Assembly (NCBI RefSeq): GCF_050942215.1
Contig: NZ_CP192056.1
Span: 6,386,001 to 6,450,000 of the forward strand
Length of the DNA stretch: 64,000 bases
Direction: 5' to 3'
From: Sphaerimonospora sp050942215
Lineage (GTDB): Bacteria; Actinomycetota; Actinomycetes; Streptosporangiales; Streptosporangiaceae
Shown here: positions 17,044 to 24,918 of the stretch, piece by piece
Layout: every line of letters starts with the position of its first letter
Position numbering within the stretch: the first letter of the stretch is position 1
The notes under the pieces: generated by a model
The model's database searches: none
The model's input: the letters and a program-made list of their open reading frames with translations, nothing else
Told to the model about the DNA's origin: nothing
Made by a program: the position numbers and the translations under genes

Positions 17044-18543
17044 TCAACGGGTGATTGCAACCCGGAAGAACCCCTCGGCGACCAGCGTGCGGAGCTCGGC
17101 GGGCGCACGGCCCAGCAGCTCGGACACGTCCTGTCCGGTGAGCTCCGCGATCGCGGCCAGCAGCGGACGCGCCGGGATCTCGCCGTCGCACACCCCGGCG
17201 AGCGCCGCCTCCACCGTGCCCACGGTCGCGGTACGGCGCAGCCCCCGGGTCTGCCGCAGCACGATACGCGACGGATCGTCGGCGCCGGGCGGGCCGACCC
17301 GCTCCTCGACCACCCCGTCGGCCACGGCCAGCGGCGTGTCCAGCAGTTCCTGGTCCGTCATCGCATACGCGTCCTTCATCGCGCGCAGCACATCCGGGAC
17401 GTGCGCCCCCACGGGGGGCTCGACCCGCTGCCGCAGTTCCTCCACCCGGACCACCGGGTTCCGCGAGCCCGACTCGTGCAGCGCGATCCAGCCGAATCCC
17501 ACGCCGGTGACGCCCATCGACTCCAGCCACGTCAGCCACTCGTCGTAGCGCTCCCGATAGGCCGGCGTGCTCTGCTCGACCGAGTCGCGCAGCCACAGTT
17601 CGACGTACTCCGCCGGATCCTGGACATCGCGTTGTACGGCCCAGCCGTCGCAACCGGTCTCGGCCAGCCAGCCGCCCACCCTGTCCTGCCAGTCCTCACC
17701 CCGGACGTGCAGCCAGTTGGCCAGGAACCGGGCGTGGCCGCCCTGGCGAAGGTGGCCGGGCGCCCGGCGGATCAGGTCACGGCAGAACTCGTCGCCGCGG
17801 AACCCGGACTCCCGGTACGCGTACCGGGAGTCGGGTGAGATCACGAACGGCGGGTTGGACACCACGAGGTCGAACCGCTCACCGGCCACCGGGTCGTACA
17901 TCGACCCCTCCCGCGCGTCGACCCGCTGACTCGGCACGCCCGACAGCTCCCAGCTCAGCCGGGCCAGGCGCAGCGCCCTCGGGTTGACGTCGGTCGCGAC
18001 GATCCGATCGGCCCGGTGGGCCAGGTGGAGCACCTGCACGCCGCATCCGGTGCCCAGATCGAGGACACGTCCCACCGGCCCGGTCCACGCGAGCTGGGCG
18101 AGATTGGTCGAGGCGCCACCCGCCCCGACGACATGGTCGGCCCGCAGCCCCGGATCTCCGGGACGGACCTTGCGATCGGAGACCACCCAGGCGGAGCCGT
18201 CCGAGTCGTACGGGCCCTCCGCTCCGGAAGAGACGGTCCACGGCCGAAGACCGACGGTGGCCTGCACGGTGTCGCCGACCCGGGCCAGCAACCCGGCGTC
18301 GATGAGATCATGCAGCGGCAGGTCCGGCGCCGCCGCGCTGACCGGGACGCCCAGCCACCACAGCCGGATGAACACGGCGAGCGGATCGCCCTCGCGGGTC
18401 GCACGCAGGGCCGGCACGATCTCCTCACGCGCCAGCGCGGTCGCGGCCACGTCGCCCAGCCGCTCCCGTACGCCGTCGATCGTGTACCCGATCTCGAGAA
18501 ACCTGTCACGAAGCCGGAGCGCCAGCTCGGAAGGGACATCCAC
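17044..18543 (-). CDS. Class I SAM-dependent methyltransferase, PrmC/HemK-like with N-terminal extension
   Basis: The 499-aa protein has an N-terminal actinobacterial domain of about 140 aa, a Rossmann methyltransferase with motif I LDLGTGCGV (161-169) and DVNP (185-188), and the N5-Gln/N6-Ade signature NPPF at 230-233. A C-terminal winged-helix-like part of about 150 aa follows. NPPF enzymes methylate planar amino groups: glutamine in release factors or ribosomal protein L3, or bases in DNA and RNA. The large extensions argue against the ordinary release-factor enzyme. I recall such proteins widely in Streptomyces as uncharacterised methyltransferases. Confidence 0.88.
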   Translation of the reverse strand: MDVPSELALRLRDRFLEIGYTIDGVRERLGDVAATALAREEIVPALRATREGDPLAVFIRLWWLGVPVSAAAPDLPLHDLIDAGLLARVGDTVQATVGLRPWTVSSGAEGPYDSDGSAWVVSDRKVRPGDPGLRADHVVGAGGASTNLAQLAWTGPVGRVLDLGTGCGVQVLHLAHRADRIVATDVNPRALRLARLSWELSGVPSQRVDAREGSMYDPVAGERFDLVVSNPPFVISPDSRYAYRESGFRGDEFCRDLIRRAPGHLRQGGHARFLANWLHVRGEDWQDRVGGWLAETGCDGWAVQRDVQDPAEYVELWLRDSVEQSTPAYRERYDEWLTWLESMGVTGVGFGWIALHESGSRNPVVRVEELRQRVEPPVGAHVPDVLRAMKDAYAMTDQELLDTPLAVADGVVEERVGPPGADDPSRIVLRQTRGLRRTATVGTVEAALAGVCDGEIPARPLLAAIAELTGQDVSELLGRAPAELRTLVAEGFFRVAITR

Positions 18544-18591
18544 GGAGAAGAATCTATCGCGGGCGGCGGGTCGCGCCCTGTGTTCCGGAGG

Positions 18592-19206
18592 TCAGGCGGG
18601 TACGGCCCGCGGCATGCGGAGGCTGTTCCAGGCGGCCTCGCCGAGTTCGCGGATCTCCTCGTCCGAGGGCTGATGCGCGCCAGCGAACCACAGGCGGCAC
18701 ATCTCCTGCGCCGGGCCGAGCCAGAGCACGTAGCACATGGTCGGCGGGACGGGGCGGAGCACGTCGTTCCTGACGTGCGGACGCCACCAGTCCGCGACCT
18801 GGCGGAAGAAGTCGCGCCGCGACTCCGCGACGTCCGGGCCGCCGGGCTCGTTGCGGCGCGGCGGGCGCTCGCTTATCAGCAGCCGGGCCCGCTCGGGGTA
18901 TTCACCGCACCAGGCCATGTGCAGCGCGACGATGGCCCCGATTCCGGCACGCGCGTCGTCATGCCGGATGAGCTCACGCAGAAAGGCGTCCTGATACATC
19001 CTCAGGGTCTCGGTGTAGAGCACCCCGAAGACGTGCTCCTTGCTGGTGAAGTGGTGGTAGAAGCTCCCGACGCTGACGCCGCTCTCCTGCCGGAGGCTGG
19101 CGAGCGTCGTGGCCGAGACACCGTTCTGGCTGAACCGGCGCAGCGCCCCTTCGATGATCCGGGCCCGGCCGTCCCGGCCGTTCTTCGCGCTCTTCACGGT
19201 TTCCAC
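18592..19206 (-). CDS. TetR-family transcriptional regulator
   Basis: The 204-aa protein has an N-terminal TetR helix-turn-helix (ALRRFSQNGVSATTLASLRQ, then ESGVSVGSFYHHFTSKEHV) and a variable helical ligand domain. The first codon is a GTG at 19206; a second GTG at 19197 is equally possible. It is divergent from the SURF1 gene across about 210 bp that include a short inverted repeat. The ligand is unknown. Confidence 0.9.
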   Translation of the reverse strand: METVKSAKNGRDGRARIIEGALRRFSQNGVSATTLASLRQESGVSVGSFYHHFTSKEHVFGVLYTETLRMYQDAFLRELIRHDDARAGIGAIVALHMAWCGEYPERARLLISERPPRRNEPGGPDVAESRRDFFRQVADWWRPHVRNDVLRPVPPTMCYVLWLGPAQEMCRLWFAGAHQPSDEEIRELGEAAWNSLRMPRAVPA

Positions 19207-19225
19207 AACTTCAATGGTGACGCAA

Positions 19226-19240
19226 CAGAACCTTATTCTG
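19226..19240. promoter_or_regulatory. Inverted repeat upstream of the TetR gene
   Basis: CAGAA CCTTA TTCTG forms a short dyad in an AT-rich stretch 20 bp before the TetR-family start. It could be the autoregulatory operator. Its size is at the low end for TetR sites. Confidence 0.35.
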
Positions 19241-19418
19241 CAAATATGGACTGGTTTTTAAGAATGATAACAGCGCGCTCACGAATACATGATCTCATCT
19301 CGTCCTCGCGGTCCCTTTCCGGGGCGTACGGCACCGCCCGGCCCGGGTCGCCGCCCGGCGTCCCGGGAGACGGCGGGCGGAAGCACGACCACCCGGAGGG
19401 CTGCCTACGCTGGTTCAC

Positions 19419-20198
19419 GTGTACCGCTTCCTCGTCACTCCGCGCTGGGTCGGGCTCCACCTGCTCGTGCTCGCGCTGATTCCGGCCTTCTTCTTCCTCG
19501 GGAAATGGCAGTACGGGAGGTTCGAGGAGCGGTCGGCGCAGAGCACCCGGATCACCGCCAACCTGAAGGAGCCGGCGGTGCCGATCGAACGCCTCGACAC
19601 CGTCGGCGGGACCGTCCCCCAGACGATGCGATACCGGCCGGTCACCGTCACCGGACGCTACGACCCCGCGCACGAGGTCGTCGTACGGCGACGCACACAG
19701 AACAGCAGGGTGGGGTTCTACGTGGTGACCCCGCTCGTCACGGCCCGGGGCGCGGTGCTGGTGAACCGCGGCTGGGTGCCGCCCGGCGCGACCCCCGACG
19801 CGCACCCGCCGGTCCCCGCGCCGCCCGGCGGCGACGTGACGGTCACCGGCCGCCTGCGGCCCGCCGAGTCGGCGGAGAGCACCGGCATCAGACTCCGGGA
19901 CGGCCTGCCCCCCGGCCAGGTGCTGCTGATCGACACCGCGGAGATCGGCAAGGGCCTGCCGTACGGGCTCTTCGGGGGGTTCGTGGAGCTGACCGAACAG
20001 GAGCCGCAGGCCGTGGAGACGCCCGACCCGGTGCCCGTGCCCGATGTGGGCGGTGGCGGCGGCCTCAACCTGGCCTACGCCGTACAGTGGTGGATCTTCA
20101 TCGGGGTGGCGGTCGGCGGCTGGGCGCTGCTCATCCGCCGAGAGGCCCGTGACCTGCGGGCCATGGGGTCGGACAGCCCGGCAAAAGCCTCAGTTTAG
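19419..20198 (+). CDS. SURF1-family cytochrome c oxidase assembly protein
   Basis: This 259-aa membrane protein has two membrane segments, one at the N-terminus (GLHLLVLALIPAFFFLGKWQ) and one at the C-terminus (WWIFIGVAVGGWALLIRR). Between them lies the SURF1 domain with YRPVTVTGRYDPAHEV, LVNRGWVPP and VTVTGRL. SURF1 helps insert heme a in aa3-type oxidase. Actinobacteria usually carry the gene alone, as here. The start is a GTG matching the usual family N-terminus, YRFLxTPRW. Confidence 0.93.
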   Translation: MYRFLVTPRWVGLHLLVLALIPAFFFLGKWQYGRFEERSAQSTRITANLKEPAVPIERLDTVGGTVPQTMRYRPVTVTGRYDPAHEVVVRRRTQNSRVGFYVVTPLVTARGAVLVNRGWVPPGATPDAHPPVPAPPGGDVTVTGRLRPAESAESTGIRLRDGLPPGQVLLIDTAEIGKGLPYGLFGGFVELTEQEPQAVETPDPVPVPDVGGGGGLNLAYAVQWWIFIGVAVGGWALLIRREARDLRAMGSDSPAKASV

Positions 20199-20298
20199 GG
20201 GTTCTACCGGCCGTTGGCATCGCGTGGTGAGCGAACGGATACCAACCGGAGACCTCGCAGCTTGTTCGGTGTGACCCCTTGGCCGTACGGTTACCAGT

Positions 20299-21495
20299 GT
20301 GACGACGCCGCTGCATCCCGACCCAGAGCCGAGGCGGCGGGACTACGTGATCATATCGGTCGACGATCACTTGATCGAGCCGGCCGATCTATTCGACGAC
20401 CGCCTGCCCGAGAAGTACAAGGACCACGCGCCCAAGGTCGTGGAGACCGAGGCGGGCCATCAGGTATGGCGCTACGGCGGGGCCACCTACCCGTGTGCCG
20501 GACTGGACGTGGGCGCCGGCCTGCCCAAGGAGCAGTGGACGCTCGACCCGGTCCGCTTCGAGGAGATGCGGCCCGGCTGCCACGACATCGAGGCCAGGAT
20601 CGCCGACATGGACCGCGCCGGGACCTGGGCGGCCCTGTGTTTCCCCGGCATGCTGGCCAACCAGGCGGGCGTGCTGTTCGCCAGGACCCGTGACCAGGAC
20701 CTCGGCCTCGCCCTGGTCCGGGCCTGGAACGACTGGCACGTCGACGTGTGGGCGGGCACCTATCCCGAGCGCATGATCGCGCTGCAGATCCCCTGGCTGC
20801 GCGACCCCGACGTCGCGGCCAAGGAGATCAGGGCCAACGCCTCACGCGGTTTCAAGGCCGTGGTCTTCCCCGAGTTCCCGACGAGACTGCGTCTGCCGTC
20901 CATCCACAGCCGCCACTGGGATCCGTTCTTCGCCGCCTGCGAGGAGACCGGCACGGTCGTCTGCCTGCATACGGGCGCTTCCTCGTGGGCCCCGGTGCCG
21001 TCGCCGGACACTCCGATCGAGGCGATAACGACGCTGATCCCGGCGAGCGCGATGTTCGCGTGCGCCGACTGGCTGTGGTCGGGGGTCGCACTGCGCTTCC
21101 CCGCGCTGCGCATCCTGATCGTCGAGGGCGGCGTTGGCTGGCTGCCGATGCTGGCCGAGCGCGCCGACTACGCGCTCGATCACCTGGTGGGCGGCGAGTC
21201 CCACTGGGACGGCGGCCTCAAGCCGAGCGAGGTGCTGCGGCGGAACTTCTACTTCGGCACCCTGGACGACAGCGCGCTCAGTGCCGTACGGATGGCCGTC
21301 GGCATGGAGCACGTGCTGCTGGAGAGCGGATATCCGCGTGCCGAGTCCACCTGGCCGGACACCCAGCGCACGGTGGCACGCAACCTCGGCAGCCTGCCGC
21401 CCGCCGACATCGCCCGGGTCGCGTACGGCAACGCCGCCCGCCTGTTCGGACATCCGCTGCCGTCGCGTGCCTGGCTGCGCATGGAGCAGCTCTAG
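20299..21495 (+). CDS. Amidohydrolase-family (amidohydrolase 2) metal-dependent hydrolase
   Basis: The 398-aa enzyme belongs to the family of aminocarboxymuconate-semialdehyde decarboxylase. It has the N-terminal metal motif SVDDHLIEP, the central VCLHTGASS histidine and a C-terminal YGNAARLFG tail. MDRAGTWAALCFPGML is typical of the actinobacterial subgroup often near fatty-acid or steroid genes. The GTG start is 20 bp after a likely promoter. Its stop codon overlaps that of the convergent gene within a CTAG. The substrate cannot be inferred here. Confidence 0.9.
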   Translation: MTTPLHPDPEPRRRDYVIISVDDHLIEPADLFDDRLPEKYKDHAPKVVETEAGHQVWRYGGATYPCAGLDVGAGLPKEQWTLDPVRFEEMRPGCHDIEARIADMDRAGTWAALCFPGMLANQAGVLFARTRDQDLGLALVRAWNDWHVDVWAGTYPERMIALQIPWLRDPDVAAKEIRANASRGFKAVVFPEFPTRLRLPSIHSRHWDPFFAACEETGTVVCLHTGASSWAPVPSPDTPIEAITTLIPASAMFACADWLWSGVALRFPALRILIVEGGVGWLPMLAERADYALDHLVGGESHWDGGLKPSEVLRRNFYFGTLDDSALSAVRMAVGMEHVLLESGYPRAESTWPDTQRTVARNLGSLPPADIARVAYGNAARLFGHPLPSRAWLRMEQL

Positions 21496-21851
21496 CCGGG
21501 TCGGTTCGCATGGGGTGGGGGCGGGTCCTGCCGCTCCCACTCCACGTACCGGCCGCTCTCGCCGAGCAGAGCCGTCGTCAGCCAGAGGAACACCCCGAAA
21601 TCGTCCACGACGCCGATCCCGAGCAGGAGCTCGGGGACGACGTCGATCGGCGAGATGATGTACGCCAGGGCCGCGCCGAACATCGCCACCTTGCCCCTGG
21701 TGAGGCCGTGGTAGTCACCCCGCAGCGCGGCGCGCAGCATCCGGGGCATCGCCTTGATCCGGCTGCCGACGCCGGGCGAACCGGGCTGGGACACCTCACG
21801 GTACGCACGCCACGTCGCCGCCGCCCGTCCCCCTTTGGCCGCCTTCGCCAT
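21492..21851 (-). CDS. YkvA/DUF1232 family membrane protein
   Basis: The 119-aa protein carries the DUF1232 signature ALAYIISPIDVVPELLLGIG followed by VVDDFGVFLWL, with two short hydrophobic helices. ATG at 21851 has GGAGGT seven bases upstream; a GTG two codons earlier is too close to that site. DUF1232 proteins have no firm function. The gene is convergent with the amidohydrolase gene and shares its stop bases (CTAG read on both strands). Confidence 0.88.
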   Translation of the reverse strand: MAKAAKGGRAAATWRAYREVSQPGSPGVGSRIKAMPRMLRAALRGDYHGLTRGKVAMFGAALAYIISPIDVVPELLLGIGVVDDFGVFLWLTTALLGESGRYVEWERQDPPPPHANRPG

Positions 21852-21923
21852 GAGCACACCTCCACCGGTAACGTGCCCTCTTTGCCCTCCCGTTAACGTA
21901 CGGCGGGTTCCCGCCGGTTCCGC

Positions 21924-23399
21924 TCAAGCGGCGATCTCCAGTTGGGCGCCGATCCGGATCAGCAGGTCCTCACGCCCCGCGGCGGCCACGAACTGGACGC
22001 CGACCGGCAGGCCGGTGGCCGTACGACCGGCGGGAAGCGAGATCGCGGGCTGACCGGTGGAGTTGAACGGCGCGGTGAAGGCCGCGCCGATCCCGGCTCG
22101 CTCCAGCGCCAGATAGACGTCGTCGTCGGAGATCCAGCCGAGCGGAAAGGGGGCGACGGCGAGCGTCGGCGTGAGCAACAGGTCGAACCCCGATGCCGCC
22201 GAATCTGGTGCAGTGGGATGCGGGGCCGTGGGATGGCCGGTCCACCAGTATGCCATCCGCCGGCGGTACCCGTTGAGCATGCCCAGCGCGGCCAGGTAGT
22301 CGGTGGCGGACATGCTCCGGCCGGCCTCGGCCACCAGCCGGTTGCGCGGCTCCAGCTCCGCCGACTCCACCGGCCTGCCCCGCAGCGCGGCGATGGTCTC
22401 CAGCTCGGCGGCCACGTTCGCGCTGATGATCGCGCTGTGGTATATGGGGAAATCCGGATCGGCCAGGGCCTCGGGGTAAGCCGGCACGACCTCGTGTCCG
22501 AGCGATTCCAGCAGAGCCGCCGTCCTCGTCACGGCGGCGGTCGCCTCGGCGTCCTCCGGAACCTCGCCGCGCGGATGGACGGTGACGAAACCGATGCGCA
22601 GCCGCCCGGGGTCCGCGCCGACCTCCTCGGCCAGGGGCCGCCGCCACGCCGGCGCGGTGTACGGGTCGCCCGGCATCGGCTCCGAGAGCAGGTCGAGCAG
22701 CGCCGCGGTGTCCCGCATGGTCCTGGTCAGCACGCCGGTGGTCGAGAGCCCGCCCCACGACTCGGCCAGCGAGGGCCCGACGCTGCCCCGCCCCCGGGTC
22801 GGCTTCAGCCCGACCAGGCCGCACATGCTCGCCGGGATGCGGATCGATCCGCCGCCGTCGCTCGCCGTCGCCACCGGAACCATCCCGGCCGCCACCGCCG
22901 CGGCCGAGCCACCGCTGGAACCGCCGGCGGAATAGTCCGGGTGGTACGGGTTCCTGGTCGGTCCGTACGCCAACGGCTCAGTCGTGATCGTCGTCGCCAG
23001 CTCGGGGACGTTGGTCCGGCCCAGGATCACGAACCCGGCGCGGCGCAGCAGCGAGGTGCCGTGGAAGTCGTGGTCGGCCACCACACCGTCGAGGATCTTC
23101 GATCCCGCCCCGCAGGGATCTCCGGCCGACTCCCAGCCGATGTCCTTGAGCAGGACCGGCACACCCCGGAAGGGCGCGTTCTCGGGGATGTCGTCGATCT
23201 CGGCGAGGGCCCGCTCGAACCGCCGGTGGACCACCGCGTTGAGCTCGCCGTCGAGGGCCTCGATGCGGGCGATCGCCGCCAAGGCCGGCTCGCTGGGGGA
23301 GACGACCCCGTTCCGTACGGCCTCCGCCTGGCCGACCGCATCCAGCGACAGCAACTCGTCCAAGTCCACCACGCCGTCCTTTCCGAGGGGGTCCTTCAT
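21924..23399 (-). CDS. Amidase (amidase signature family)
   Basis: This is a Ser-cisSer-Lys amidase of 491 aa. The triad reads as Lys85 (PVLLKDIGWES), cis-Ser161 (AGGSSGGSAAAVAAG) and nucleophile Ser185 (SDGGGSIRIP), spaced as in known family members. It hydrolyses a carboxamide of unknown structure; GatA is unlikely because gatB and gatC are absent. The ATG at 23399 has no Shine-Dalgarno, while GTG at 23372 or 23369 follows AAAGGA and may be the real start, which would lower residue numbers by 9 or 10. Confidence 0.92.
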   Translation of the reverse strand: MKDPLGKDGVVDLDELLSLDAVGQAEAVRNGVVSPSEPALAAIARIEALDGELNAVVHRRFERALAEIDDIPENAPFRGVPVLLKDIGWESAGDPCGAGSKILDGVVADHDFHGTSLLRRAGFVILGRTNVPELATTITTEPLAYGPTRNPYHPDYSAGGSSGGSAAAVAAGMVPVATASDGGGSIRIPASMCGLVGLKPTRGRGSVGPSLAESWGGLSTTGVLTRTMRDTAALLDLLSEPMPGDPYTAPAWRRPLAEEVGADPGRLRIGFVTVHPRGEVPEDAEATAAVTRTAALLESLGHEVVPAYPEALADPDFPIYHSAIISANVAAELETIAALRGRPVESAELEPRNRLVAEAGRSMSATDYLAALGMLNGYRRRMAYWWTGHPTAPHPTAPDSAASGFDLLLTPTLAVAPFPLGWISDDDVYLALERAGIGAAFTAPFNSTGQPAISLPAGRTATGLPVGVQFVAAAGREDLLIRIGAQLEIAA

Positions 23400-23711
23400 G
23401 AGGGCGGGCCGCGAAATCCAGCAATTGGTCCCGGCGAATCGGAAACCGGGCTCGTTGGCCGGACCCTGGTGAATTCAAAGCCCAGGAATCGGATCAGACC
23501 CGACTGAACTCGCCATACGGCGTGAACTACGGCGATCCGTCCGCCGCAGGATACCGGACGGTCACGGACCCTCCAGATGATCGCTATGCGGCGGCAAATT
23601 CCACCGTCCGGCAGGAATGACCGATCACCGACCGTGGGATTGATCACCCTGTCACGATCCCCGAGCTGCTCCCCCTCAAAGAAGGACAAGGAATGATCCA
23701 CCGGGGAACAC
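23400..23711. other. Divergent intergenic region
   Basis: About 310 bp between the amidase gene and the secreted peptidase-like gene. I see no coding frame with proper codon bias. I compared it with the c-di-AMP riboswitch pattern because wall hydrolases often follow that element, and found only fragmentary resemblance. Promoters for both genes probably lie here. Confidence 0.4.
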
Positions 23712-24569
23712 ATGCATTCGCACCCATCGTGGTGGGGGCGGACCTGGATGACCGCCGTCGTCCTGGTCGCCCTGCCCATGCAGAAGGACATATCGAACCA
23801 CCTGCCGGGAGCCGCCGCTCCGCCGCCGGTGACACGGCAGATCACGGTGACGCACGAGATTCCGACGGCATCCGAGATTCCCATGGCACACGAGATCGCC
23901 GTGGCGCAGGAGATCGCCGTGGCGCAGGAGATCCTGGCCGCGGCCGAGATTCCGGTGGCGGCGGCCGAGCCGGCGCCGGACGAACCGATATCCGAAGACG
24001 CCGAAGTCGAGGAGACCGGAGTGGAGGAGACCGAGGTGGACGCGACGGAACCGGATGCCGCGGTAGAGGTGACGCTGGAGCTCCCAACGGTGGGGATCCC
24101 CCTGGCCGGCACATTCACCGCCAAGGTCATCACCTGGGACACCTCGGCCGCCGCCATGAGACTGAACCAGCAGGATGCCGCGCGACATGTGGCCGAGGCC
24201 GGGCTGAAGTGGACGTCCACCGGACGCTGCACCGACCGGCGCAAGTCATCGTGCACGTCGCTGGACTCCATCAGGTACGGCACGCTCATGCGGCTGATCG
24301 ACCTCAGACGCGCCAGCGGCTGCGAGATCACGATCACGGGCGGTACCGAGACCGGCCACGCCGACGGACGCTACAGCCACGAAAACGGCTACAAGGTCGA
24401 CATCGCCCACAACAAGTGCATCGATGCCTATGTCAGGGGGAAATTCCGTCGGCTGAAAAGCCGGGGCGACGGCTCGACACTCTACCGTCCGCCCTCCAAT
24501 TCGGCGATGTCCTCAGCCTCGGCCGTCTACGCCGATGAGCGCACCCACTGGGACATCCTCTTCCTCTGA
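23712..24569 (+). CDS. Putative exported protein with M15-like (D,D-peptidase fold) domain
   Basis: The 285-aa product has a short hydrophobic N-terminus (TAVVLVALPM), a linker of six 6-residue repeats (EIPTAS to EIPVAA), an acidic stretch, and a C-terminal domain of about 150 aa. Within that domain GCEITITGGTETGHADGRYS, then HENGYKVDI, resembles the S-x-H-x-x-G-x-x-x-D metal-site layout of VanY/M15 peptidases. A likely role is peptidoglycan cross-link cleavage outside the cell. No Sec cleavage site is clear, and the start is uncertain (ATG at 23748 is also possible). Zn ligands and activity need structural confirmation. Confidence 0.7.
   Translation: MHSHPSWWGRTWMTAVVLVALPMQKDISNHLPGAAAPPPVTRQITVTHEIPTASEIPMAHEIAVAQEIAVAQEILAAAEIPVAAAEPAPDEPISEDAEVEETGVEETEVDATEPDAAVEVTLELPTVGIPLAGTFTAKVITWDTSAAAMRLNQQDAARHVAEAGLKWTSTGRCTDRRKSSCTSLDSIRYGTLMRLIDLRRASGCEITITGGTETGHADGRYSHENGYKVDIAHNKCIDAYVRGKFRRLKSRGDGSTLYRPPSNSAMSSASAVYADERTHWDILFL
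23856..23963. repeat. Six 18-bp in-frame tandem repeats
   Basis: Repeats of GAGATNNNNNTGGCGCAN type start at 23856, 23874, 23892, 23910, 23928 and 23946, exactly 18 bp apart. The third and fourth copies are identical over all 18 bases. They encode six-residue units such as EIAVAQ in the linker of the putative peptidase. Confidence 0.85.
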
Positions 24570-24624
24570 CCCCCCAAACCCCCACCCGATTCGCACACCC
24601 AGCACCCCCACCTCCACCCCCTCC

Positions 24625-24879
24625 CGTGATCTTGCGATAACTCGCACGGTGGCCGTACAGGCTGGGCGAACACACGTCGTGATCTTGCAGTTTCTCGCAA
24701 GGGGTCTGCCCTACCAGGGAAAACACCATCCGTGATCTTGCACTCGACATCGACGGCAGAGTGCAAGATCACGAAGGGCGTAACCGCAGGTCAGCACCCA
24801 TCCCTGCAATCATCTGCAAGATCACGCAAAGGAGAAGGCCTGGTCAGGGCCCCATCCTGCGAGAATTCGCAAGATCACG
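24625..24879. repeat. Long palindromic element of 53-bp units, copy 2 (best preserved)
   Basis: Direct units start at 24625, 24678 and 24731, and inverted units end at 24773, 24826 and 24879: every step is exactly 53 bp. The central dyad runs from CGTGATCTTGCACTC to GAGTGCAAGATCACG around a 13-bp loop. C-rich DNA (24571-24624) precedes and G-rich DNA (24880-24917) follows, extending the inverted symmetry. It fills the gap between the convergent peptidase-like gene and asd. Units share CGTGATCTTGCA and CTCGCA at fixed offsets, and a partly conserved CTGACCTGCG near position 33. No gene or known RNA family is apparent. Confidence 0.92.
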
Positions 24880-24918
24880 GGGATGGGGTGGAAAGGATGG
24901 GGTGGCGGGGATGGGTGG

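Noticed and set aside
23400..23600. c-di-AMP (ydaO) riboswitch before the peptidase-like gene
   Set aside because: Only GGTGAATT and ACCCGAC fragments match; the conserved CAGCTNACC core is missing.
24625..24879. Protein-coding reading of the repeats (CEKLQDH-like peptides in one frame)
   Set aside because: 53 is not divisible by three, frames shift between units, and codon bias is poor.
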